From: Roseiarcus sp.
Lineage (GTDB): Bacteria > Pseudomonadota > Alphaproteobacteria > Rhizobiales > Beijerinckiaceae
Reading direction: 5' to 3'
DNA: 5,678 nucleotides
NCBI GenBank assembly: GCA_030153205.1
Contig: JASLHV010000318.1
Span: 1 to 5,678 of the forward strand
The notes under the pieces were generated by a model, which ran no database searches, was not told where the DNA came from, and saw only the letters and a program-made list of their open reading frames with translations. Shown here in pieces: positions 1 to 4,854 of the stretch. A program made the translations under genes and the position numbers. The stretch's first letter is position 1. Each line of letters opens with the position of its first letter.

Positions 1-1325
1 GGCAGCACGCTGCGCCCGTCGATTTCGATCTGCCGCCCTCGCATCGCCGCGAGCTTGGCCGATGGTCCGACGACCGCCCGCAGCGCGCTCGCCCCGAGCG
101 TGACGACCAGCGGGGAGCGGACCAAAGCAAGCTCGCGATCGAGCCACCAGCGGCAGTGATCGATTTCGCGGTTGCTCGGCGTCTTGTGAATGCGTCGCTT
201 GCCTCGCGGTTCAAATTTGAAATGCTTGACCGCGTTCGTGAAGTAGCATTCCGTCTCAGCAAAGCCAGCCTCGCGCAAGGCGGCGCGCAGCAGCGCGCCT
301 GCTGGACCGACAAAGGGACGGCCCTGCAGATCTTCGATATCTCCTGGCTGTTCGCCAACGAAAATCGCGCGCGCCCGAATCGGGCCTTCGCCGAATACGA
401 GTTGCGTGGCGCAGTCGCCGAGAGAGCAGAGGCGGCACGTTTTGGCCTCGCGCAATAGCGCGTCATAGGCGTCGATCGGCGGCTGCGGCGTCCGCTTCTC
501 GGCAAAACGGGCGGCGACGCGCAGCGCCGATGCTTCCACCGCCGACGGCGGCGCCGCAATCATACGCGTCTCGCGAAGACGCGCCTGCGCCGACATTGCC
601 GCGATCTGACGCGTTTCCGGGAGATTGGTCCAGTATTTCTTCGGCATCTCCTTGAGCATCGCTTTTGTCTTCAGTCGCGCGGGGTTGAAGATCGAGCGGT
701 AATAGACATCCCAGGCCTCGGCGAAATCGTCCGGCGCGGGGGCGTCCTCGCGCCGCGCGCCCGGACCAAAATGCAATTCGCCGTCCCAGCACATCGAAAC
801 GCGCGGCGTCAGAATCGCAAACCTCATGGAGGCGAACCGATCGACGAAAAAGGGCGCCGCGAGCTCTTCAATGAAATGCGCCGGTTCGAACCAAGCGACA
901 TATCGCGCCCCGTCGGGCGTGCTGATCTCGCGAAAGCGCACAAAGGCCGTCATTTTGTGCCGGTCTCGCCGTACCGCCCGCTCCATGTCCCCCAGTCGCC
1001 GCACCAGCGGGTCGCTTGCGATCTCGAGAAGTTTCGGCGTTTTCTGGAGGCGTAACAAAGCAGTGTAGAGGAGGTCGTAGCGGGTGGGCTCCCGGTGGCG
1101 GCAAACCAGTTCCGCTATGGCGAGAAAGCGAGCTGGAACGGTGAGTGAGGCGACGCCGCCTTCCAATGGTACAGGAGCGCACCGCTCTTCGAAAAGATCG
1201 CCGTCCGATTCCACCTTCGTCATGAAACGGATCGCGCCAGGATCCAGCATCTCCGCCGCCGCGGCCCGCGCCGCGGTACGGAAACCTTGCAGATCGATCT
1301 CGCTTGCTAGCCGAACAACTTTCAC
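1..1325 (-). CDS. udgX: DUF4130-UdgX fusion, uracil-DNA cross-linking protein (3' end outside window)
   Basis: The frame is open without a stop from the GTG at 1325 to the left edge (441 codons; the C-terminus is missing). Residues about 10-235 match the DUF4130 domain that accompanies radical SAM proteins: HKM at 123-125, WFEP at 145-148, an FNPARLK block with N214, and MPKKYW at 227-232. From about residue 290 the protein is a family-4-like uracil-DNA glycosylase of the UdgX type. It has four candidate [4Fe-4S] cysteines (C297, C300, C360, C391), motif GEQPGDIED at 324-332 and the UdgX-specific loop RGKRRIHKTP at 374-383. In characterised UdgX proteins the loop histidine (H380 here) bonds covalently to the deoxyribose after uracil is excised, so the enzyme stays on the DNA. 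The C-terminal HPS-type motif would lie outside the window. GTG 1325 is the only usable start, because the in-frame codon at 1343-1341 is the stop of the upstream radical SAM gene. Family assignment is confident; the biological role is unknown. Confidence 0.93.
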   Translation of the reverse strand, partial: MKVVRLASEIDLQGFRTAARAAAAEMLDPGAIRFMTKVESDGDLFEERCAPVPLEGGVASLTVPARFLAIAELVCRHREPTRYDLLYTALLRLQKTPKLLEIASDPLVRRLGDMERAVRRDRHKMTAFVRFREISTPDGARYVAWFEPAHFIEELAAPFFVDRFASMRFAILTPRVSMCWDGELHFGPGARREDAPAPDDFAEAWDVYYRSIFNPARLKTKAMLKEMPKKYWTNLPETRQIAAMSAQARLRETRMIAAPPSAVEASALRVAARFAEKRTPQPPIDAYDALLREAKTCRLCSLGDCATQLVFGEGPIRARAIFVGEQPGDIEDLQGRPFVGPAGALLRAALREAGFAETECYFTNAVKHFKFEPRGKRRIHKTPSNREIDHCRWWLDRELALVRSPLVVTLGASALRAVVGPSAKLAAMRGRQIEIDGRSVL

Positions 1326-1340
1326 GCCGCCCCCGTGAGA

Positions 1341-2609
1341 TCAAGCGAAGAGGTCGAGCTGGCGCGGGCTCGATTTGACGAGCCTTCTTTCCAGCGCGGC
1401 GGAGTCGATAAGGGCGCTCGGCCGCCAATCTGGCGTGACGACGAACGGGCGCACCGCATCGAGCGACCGCACCAGGCGCGCGAGATCGTCCAGCCGCAGC
1501 GTGACATGCCGGCGCGCTTCAAGAATGCGCCTGACGACGCGCTCTCCAATGCCTGGGACACGCAGGAGCTTCTCACGGGGGGCGCGATTGACATCGACCG
1601 GGAAAAGCGCCCGGTTGCGCAACGCCCATGCGAGCTTGGGATCACGGTCAAGATCGAGCATGCCGTCGTCCTTGCCGTCCACGATCTCTTCCGGCGCAAA
1701 ACCGTAGAAACGCATGAGCCAATCAGCCTGATACAGCCGATGCTCGCGCATCAGCGGCGGACGGCGAGAGGGCAAACTATGCGAGGCGTGAGGAATAGGG
1801 CTGAAGGCGGAATAATAGACGCGGCGGAGGCCATATGACGCGTACATGGAAGCCGAGCGCGCGATAATGTCGGCGTCGCGCGCATCGTCAGCGCCGACAA
1901 TCATTTGCGTGCTCTGGCCGGCCGGCGCGAAACGCGGCGCGCGCGGTGTTTTCTTCTTTTCTTCTTTCGCTTCGTCGAGACGAAGGCGCAGACCGCCCAT
2001 CGCCTTGCGAATGATACGGGCGTCCTTCTGCGGAGCTAGACGTACGAGCGTTTCATCCAGCGGGAGTTCGACATTGACCGAGAGGCGGTCGGCCGCGCGC
2101 CCGGCGCGCTCAATGAGTTCCGCCGATGCGCCGGGAATCGCTTTGAGATGAATATAGCCTCGGAAATCGTGATCGCGCCGAAGCGTCTCCGCGACCCGGA
2201 CCATTTCCTCCATCGTGTGATCTTCAGACTTTGCAATCCCCGACGAAAGGAACAGGCCCTCGATCATGTTGCGGCGATAGAAGCCGAGGGTGAGCGAGAC
2301 AATTTCTTCAACCTTGAACCTGGCGCGCGGCGTGTCGCTCGACAAGCGATTGACGCAGTAAGCGCAGTCGTAGACGCAGAAATTCGTCAGCAGAACCTTG
2401 AGGAGGGATATGCAGCGCCCGTCGGGCGTATAGGCATGGCAAATCCCCGAGCCCGTCGTCGAGCCGATGCCCTTGCCATCGCGGGAATTCCTGCCGCCTG
2501 CGCCGGAAGAGGCGCAGGAAGCGTCATATTTCGCGGCGTCGGCGAGAATTTCCAATTTGCGGCGCAGACTTGAGCCGATCGTATTTGTGTTCATGTTATG
2601 TTCTATCAT
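1341..2609 (-). CDS. radical SAM protein, putative DNA modification/repair family, C-terminal HhH
   Basis: This 422-residue protein has the CX3CX2C [4Fe-4S]/S-adenosylmethionine motif at C78, C82 and C85 (context NFCVYDCAYCVNR). A typical family segment, GICHAYTPDGRC, precedes it at 55-66. The body continues as a TIM-barrel-like radical SAM domain to about residue 300. A helix-hairpin-helix lies near the C-terminus (REKLLRVPGIGERVVRRIL, about 345-363), a non-specific DNA-binding element. The length is normal for the family annotated as 'putative DNA modification/repair radical SAM protein', which is consistently encoded beside DUF4130/UdgX. It is expected to act on DNA in the cytoplasm; its substrate is not known. 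The neighbour 15 bases downstream is exactly that partner, so the two form an operon. The start is uncertain: ATG 2609 has GGGGAAG only a couple of bases upstream, while ATG 2594 (residue 6) has a poorer Shine-Dalgarno. The difference is five residues. Confidence 0.93.
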   Translation of the reverse strand: MIEHNMNTNTIGSSLRRKLEILADAAKYDASCASSGAGGRNSRDGKGIGSTTGSGICHAYTPDGRCISLLKVLLTNFCVYDCAYCVNRLSSDTPRARFKVEEIVSLTLGFYRRNMIEGLFLSSGIAKSEDHTMEEMVRVAETLRRDHDFRGYIHLKAIPGASAELIERAGRAADRLSVNVELPLDETLVRLAPQKDARIIRKAMGGLRLRLDEAKEEKKKTPRAPRFAPAGQSTQMIVGADDARDADIIARSASMYASYGLRRVYYSAFSPIPHASHSLPSRRPPLMREHRLYQADWLMRFYGFAPEEIVDGKDDGMLDLDRDPKLAWALRNRALFPVDVNRAPREKLLRVPGIGERVVRRILEARRHVTLRLDDLARLVRSLDAVRPFVVTPDWRPSALIDSAALERRLVKSSPRQLDLFA

Positions 2610-2732
2610 CTTCCCCGCCTGGCGCCAAGTCCTCTGAAGGCTTCGATGAAAAAGGGCGCGTTGCCGGCGAGCAATCGCTTTCCGGCTGAGTTAACGAACC
2701 TGGTTGCGTGGCGATGAACCTTGCGGGTCGGC
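2610..2732. other. intergenic gap upstream of the radical SAM-UdgX operon
   Basis: This 123-base gap probably holds the operon promoter, but I cannot point to a convincing -35/-10 pair. The hexamer GAACCT occurs twice exactly 20 bases apart (2696-2701 and 2716-2721, plus strand), about two helical turns. The first copy lies in a short palindrome AACC-T-GGTT (2697-2705). The half-sites resemble GAAC/GTTC elements, but the spacing does not fit the alphaproteobacterial LexA box. Confidence 0.3.
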
Positions 2733-2930
2733 TCAGGCGACCCCAGCCTCGGACGACGCTGAAGACTGATCCTGTAAAGCCATGATGAGCGCCGCGACGA
2801 GGCGCGAAATTTCGTCGGGATTCTCCGGCTTGAGCGATACGTTCTCGCGCCTCAGCTTAGGCTCCGGGGCGAGAGGAGCCTTTTGGCGTCGCAACTCCTC
2901 GATGACTTCTCGGCTTATCACGTTGGACAT
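2733..2930 (-). CDS. small hypothetical protein (65 aa)
   Basis: I do not recognise this protein. It is 65 residues long, charged and mainly helical in character, without signal peptide or membrane segment. The N-terminal half carries a basic/acidic stretch (VIEELRRQKAPL, about 8-19). A short amphipathic segment follows (DEISRLVAALIMALQD, about 39-54), and the tail is Ser/Ala-rich. I chose ATG 2930 because GGAG lies eight bases upstream; an in-frame ATG at 2957 would add nine residues but has no convincing ribosome binding site. Third codon positions are mostly G or C, as expected for a gene in this genome. It lies on the same strand as the radical SAM gene, 123 bases upstream of it, so co-transcription is possible but not shown. 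The opposite-strand reading at 2782-2988 lacks a ribosome binding site. Confidence 0.5.
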   Translation of the reverse strand: MSNVISREVIEELRRQKAPLAPEPKLRRENVSLKPENPDEISRLVAALIMALQDQSSASSEAGVA

Positions 2931-3035
2931 TGTTCGCGCTCCGATTTTTATCGCCATCTTTGGCGGGCGTGGTTTTGGGAAATCTTAATGCCGGCGGTTG
3001 ATCTGCGGGCACGGTTGCCGCGGGGTAAAATGGAT

Positions 3036-3081
3036 CGGTGACTTTTGCGGGGACCGTAAACCTCCGGCGGTCAAATCACCG
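3036..3081. repeat. nested imperfect inverted repeat / long hairpin
   Basis: CGGTGA (3036-3041) pairs with TCACCG (3076-3081). TTT (3043-3045) pairs with AAA (3073-3075) across one bulged C. Further in, GACCG (3052-3056) pairs with CGGTC (3068-3072) around an 11-base loop. Together they form an interrupted stem of 14 base pairs. There is no T-run on either side, so it is not a classic terminator. It lies upstream of both divergent genes and could be an operator or part of the leader RNA of the minus-strand gene. The function is unknown. Confidence 0.4.
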
Positions 3082-3125
3082 CGCGGATGTCGCCGGCCCG
3101 GGCGGCGTCGCGCGCATCTCCTTTA

Positions 3126-3150
3126 GGAACAAATAGGCGCGCGTTTGGTT
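3126..3150 (+). promoter_or_regulatory. EcfG-type general stress promoter (P1)
   Basis: GGAAC at 3126-3130 and GTT at 3148-3150 are separated by 17 bases. This equals GGAAC-N16-GGTT, one mismatch from the alphaproteobacterial EcfG/SigT consensus GGAAC-N16/17-CGTT. Initiation a few bases past 3150 would leave a short leader before the AGGAG ribosome binding site and ATG 3180. The placement is as expected for a real promoter of the first small gene. Confidence 0.65.
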
Positions 3151-3179
3151 CGGCCCCTCGAGCGAACAGGAGCCGACTC

Positions 3180-3488
3180 ATGCAAAATCGAGGATCGCTT
3201 TGGTCGCATTTGACGCAAGCCGAACGGCATATTGCGGAGGGTTTTAACCACTTGCGGATTCAGCGCAGGATCGTCGCCGACCTCGAGCGCGGCGGGCATG
3301 AAAAACCGCTCGCAATGGCGCGTAAGATTCTTCACCAATTCGAGAGAATTCAGGAGGAACGCCTTTCCGACCGGGATCGCGCCGTTGACGAGCTGAGGAG
3401 CCGGTCCGGAACTTGCCCGCCGTCGGCACGTTCAGGTCTGCCGACCGAGAGTCGATCGCCCAGAACAGGAACGCCAGGATGCCGATAA
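3180..3488 (+). CDS. small charged helical protein (102 aa), unusual C-terminal tail
   Basis: ATG 3180 has AGGAG seven bases upstream and follows the P1 stress promoter closely. Residues 10-72 form a charged, presumably helical segment (QAERHIAEGFNHL at 13-25, VADLERGGH at 32-40, and LSDRDRAVDEL at 62-72). This pattern is familiar from short uncharacterised alphaproteobacterial proteins that begin with a 'HLxxAExHIAxG' helix and end near 'DRDRxxxEL'. No function is known to me. The last 30 residues, after L72, look different: they are rich in Ser, Pro, Arg and Thr with weaker GC bias at third positions. They overlie a perfect EcfG-type promoter for the next gene. A TGA in another frame at 3394-3396 lies exactly where homologues of this kind would be expected to stop, so the tail may be a frameshift run-on. 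The end overlaps the next gene by 10 bases. Confidence 0.7.
   Translation: MQNRGSLWSHLTQAERHIAEGFNHLRIQRRIVADLERGGHEKPLAMARKILHQFERIQEERLSDRDRAVDELRSRSGTCPPSARSGLPTESRSPRTGTPGCR
3408..3432 (+). promoter_or_regulatory. perfect EcfG-type promoter (P2) inside the preceding gene
   Basis: GGAAC (3408-3412), 16 bases, then CGTT (3429-3432) is an exact match to the EcfG consensus. It lies within the last 27 codons of the preceding small gene and about 46 bases upstream of ATG 3479. That is a natural distance to drive the second and probably the third small gene independently of P1. Confidence 0.7.
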
Positions 3489-3712
3489 AGCAGCCGGCCA
3501 CGATGCCGACCGAACTGCCCGATGATAGGAAGCAACTGGAAAAGGACCGTCCGTCGCCGACCGACAAAGGCTTGACGCAGAACGAAGCCGATATCGTCCT
3601 TCGCGAGAAGCGCGAGAGGGTAGAGCGCGCCGCCCGTGAGCGGGACGATCCGGCGTCCGAATTTTCTTCCCCCGATCTCGGCTTCTTCGACCCTGATTTC
3701 AGGAGCTCGTAA
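3479..3712 (+). CDS. small hydrophilic protein (77 aa), likely disordered/helical
   Basis: I do not recognise this family. The protein is extremely hydrophilic. The N-terminal part is Pro/Asp/Lys-rich (LPDDRKQLEKDRPSP, about 12-26). A central helix of alternating Glu and Arg follows (ADIVLREKRERVERAARERDD, about 36-56), and the tail is acidic and Phe-containing (about 57-77). It has no signal peptide, membrane segment or cysteine. ATG 3479 has AGGA eight bases upstream; the next in-frame ATG (3503) has none. Codon use shows strong G/C at third positions. It overlaps the end of the preceding gene by 10 bases and has its own EcfG-type promoter at 3408-3432. The following gene begins 30 bases downstream on the same strand. 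A stress-induced cytoplasmic protein is the likely category by promoter type; the molecular role is unknown. Confidence 0.75.
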   Translation: MPIKQPATMPTELPDDRKQLEKDRPSPTDKGLTQNEADIVLREKRERVERAARERDDPASEFSSPDLGFFDPDFRSS

Positions 3713-3713
3713 G

Positions 3714-3739
3714 AACGTACGTAAATTCGATGGAGTTCC
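3714..3739 (-). promoter_or_regulatory. EcfG-type promoter match on the minus strand (P3)
   Basis: Read on the minus strand, GGAAC (3739-3735), 17 bases, then CGTT (3717-3714). This is a full match to the EcfG consensus at the longer allowed spacing. It lies in the 30-base gap between two plus-strand genes, with the GGAAC box overlapping the ribosome binding site of the gene at 3743. It would start a transcript antisense to the two upstream small genes. It may be fortuitous, because no minus-strand gene with a good start follows directly. Confidence 0.35.
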
Positions 3740-3742
3740 GTC

Positions 3743-3982
3743 ATGTCGACAGACAGACCCGACGACAAGAGGCCGGCGGATGAGGGCGCAGGCGAAACGC
3801 TTCAGCCTGAGAAGCGCAAGGACATGGGACCGCCCGACCCGGCGGCAAGCTTTTCGCGCGAAGCCGTGCCCTCGGTCAATGTCGTCAAACCGTCGCCCAG
3901 TTTGAAGAAGAAACTCAACGACCTCCCGAATGCCGCCGACGATCCCAAGCGCAACGACATTCCGCCAGAATTAAAAATCTAA
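3743..3982 (+). CDS. small disordered hydrophilic protein (79 aa)
   Basis: I do not recognise this family. ATG 3743 has GGAG seven bases upstream. The protein is almost wholly polar: a Asp/Arg/Pro/Glu-rich N-terminal half (STDRPDDKRPADEGAGE, about 2-18), then FSREAVPSVNVVKPSPSLKK (about 37-56). It ends with PKRNDIPPELKI (68-79). There is no cysteine, membrane segment or signal peptide. The composition suggests an intrinsically disordered protein. It starts 30 bases after the previous gene on the same strand and has no good promoter of its own, so it is probably co-transcribed from the EcfG-type promoter at 3408-3432. A hydrophilin-like stress-protection role is conceivable, but only by analogy in composition and promoter. 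Confidence 0.75.
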   Translation: MSTDRPDDKRPADEGAGETLQPEKRKDMGPPDPAASFSREAVPSVNVVKPSPSLKKKLNDLPNAADDPKRNDIPPELKI

Positions 3983-4207
3983 ACTGCGACTGTCGAAAGC
4001 CACGGCTCGCGCGAAGAACATGGCGATCATCAATGCGATCGTCCATGAGGCGACGGCGTTTTGGGACGTCAGCTATGCGGCGACCGCGCGGGAGGTCAGG
4101 CGAAGAGGATGGGCGCGGCTTTTTGGAGATGATACCGCTCATGGCGTCCCTCATTATGCGCAACGCTGTCCTCAACAGGTCCCCCCGATCCCCCCGGCGA
4201 GAACGAT
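3983..4207. other. convergent intergenic region
   Basis: This 225-base gap lies between converging genes. It contains a hairpin at 4019-4047 and a C-rich stretch with two C6 runs separated by GAT (about 4182-4196). Open frames on both strands cross it but lack ribosome binding sites. The plus-strand frame from ATG 4020 has good third-position GC bias for about 27 codons and then loses it, so a gene remnant is possible. Confidence 0.4.
4019..4047. terminator. hairpin between converging genes, possible bidirectional terminator
   Basis: CATGGCGATC (4019-4028) pairs with GATCG-T-CCATG (4037-4047) to give a 10-base-pair stem with a single bulged T and an 8-base loop. It lies between the converging 3' ends of the genes at 3743-3982 and 4208-4813, where a terminator is expected. 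There is no clear T-run after it on the plus strand, and only TTCTTC on the minus strand, so a Rho-independent mechanism is doubtful. Confidence 0.3.
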
Positions 4208-4813
4208 CTATTTTGTTGGATCTTTCGGACTCCATAGAATGGTCTCGGCGTCCTTTTCATAGGCCATGCCCTTGGGGTACGAGATCGCCTCCATTTGAAG
4301 GCCCCAAGGCGCTTTGAAGTAGACGATCGTCTGGCCAGCCGCCGGACCTTCGGTGACCGGGATCGGGCCAAAAAGGGTCCAGACTCCCTTGGAGCGCAGA
4401 TAGGAATCGGCGGCTTTGATATCATCGACATAGAAAGCGATATGATAACCGCCTATGTCGCTATTCTTCGGCTGCACCACCTGTTGATCCGGCGACTGAT
4501 AGCTGAAAAGTTCAATGTTCGAGCCGACGCCGCAGCGAACCATCGTAATCTGCGTGATGACCGCGCGAGGATTGACGTCCAACGCGTCCTTCATGAAAGT
4601 GCCCTTCGAATCTGAGAAGGGCCCGAAGGACATCGCCTTCTTGCAACCGAGCACGTCGACGAAGAACTTCACCGCTTGGTCCATGTCCGGCACGGTAATT
4701 CCGGTGTGATCGTGACCGCGCATTCCGGGCAGGCCGTCCGCCGCGGCTGGCGTGACAAAGATCATCGACGCCGCCAGCGCGAATGACGCGAAGCAAAGAA
4801 CACCGTTGCGCAT
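4208..4813 (-). CDS. secreted VOC/glyoxalase-fold metalloprotein
   Basis: This 201-residue protein starts with a classic signal peptide. MRNG is followed by a hydrophobic core (about 5-20), with a likely cleavage after TPAAA at about residue 25, so it should act in the periplasm. The rest is a vicinal-oxygen-chelate domain with two beta-alpha-beta-beta-beta modules. Each module supplies its expected metal ligands: H36 (HDHTGITVPD) and E101 (NIELFSY) in the first, H124 (GGYHIAFYVDD) and E175 (GLQMEAISY) in the second. This is the complete His-Glu-His-Glu set of glyoxalase I-like and related lyases and dioxygenases, so it is likely a metalloenzyme. The substrate cannot be told from the sequence. 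ATG 4813 is preferred over in-frame starts upstream (up to 4894) because GGGAGAGGA precedes it and the signal peptide then sits at the N-terminus. It follows the ABC-transporter ATPase gene by 41 bases on the same strand, probably in one transcript. Confidence 0.88.
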   Translation of the reverse strand: MRNGVLCFASFALAASMIFVTPAAADGLPGMRGHDHTGITVPDMDQAVKFFVDVLGCKKAMSFGPFSDSKGTFMKDALDVNPRAVITQITMVRCGVGSNIELFSYQSPDQQVVQPKNSDIGGYHIAFYVDDIKAADSYLRSKGVWTLFGPIPVTEGPAAGQTIVYFKAPWGLQMEAISYPKGMAYEKDAETILWSPKDPTK

Positions 4814-4854
4814 AGTTCCTCTCCCTCTCATTATACGGCGAGATCGCCGCATGC

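Larger units (their letters stand above)
2931..3179. other. divergent intergenic region with hairpin and stress promoter
   Basis: This 249-base stretch lies between a minus-strand gene (start 2930) and a plus-strand gene (start 3180). It contains a nested inverted repeat (3036-3081) and an EcfG-type promoter (3126-3150), both listed separately. No open reading frame here has a ribosome binding site. Confidence 0.5.

Noticed and set aside
868..1428. 186-codon minus-strand open frame overlapping the start of the UdgX gene
   Set aside because: It is a shadow in another frame. The frame from GTG 1325 gives recognisable DUF4130-UdgX sequence throughout, while this one is Arg-rich with no family motif.
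1335..1838. 167-codon plus-strand open frame opposite the radical SAM gene
   Set aside because: It lies antisense to a clearly recognised protein, has no ribosome binding site, and reflects GC-bias mirroring.
2696..2721. LexA (SOS) box upstream of the radical SAM gene
   Set aside because: The GAAC half-sites are 16 bases apart, not the 7 required by the alphaproteobacterial LexA consensus.
2782..2988. 68-codon plus-strand open frame opposite the small hypothetical gene
   Set aside because: No Shine-Dalgarno sequence precedes its start. The minus-strand reading has one at correct spacing.
3712..3737. Plus-strand AGAAC-N18-GTT as an EcfG promoter for the gene at 3743
   Set aside because: It has a mismatched -35 box, too long a spacer, and a -10 box only five bases before the start codon.
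4182..4198. C6-GAT-C6 stretch as an i-motif/G-quadruplex or terminator
   Set aside because: Only two runs are present, too few for a quadruplex, and the arms are not complementary.
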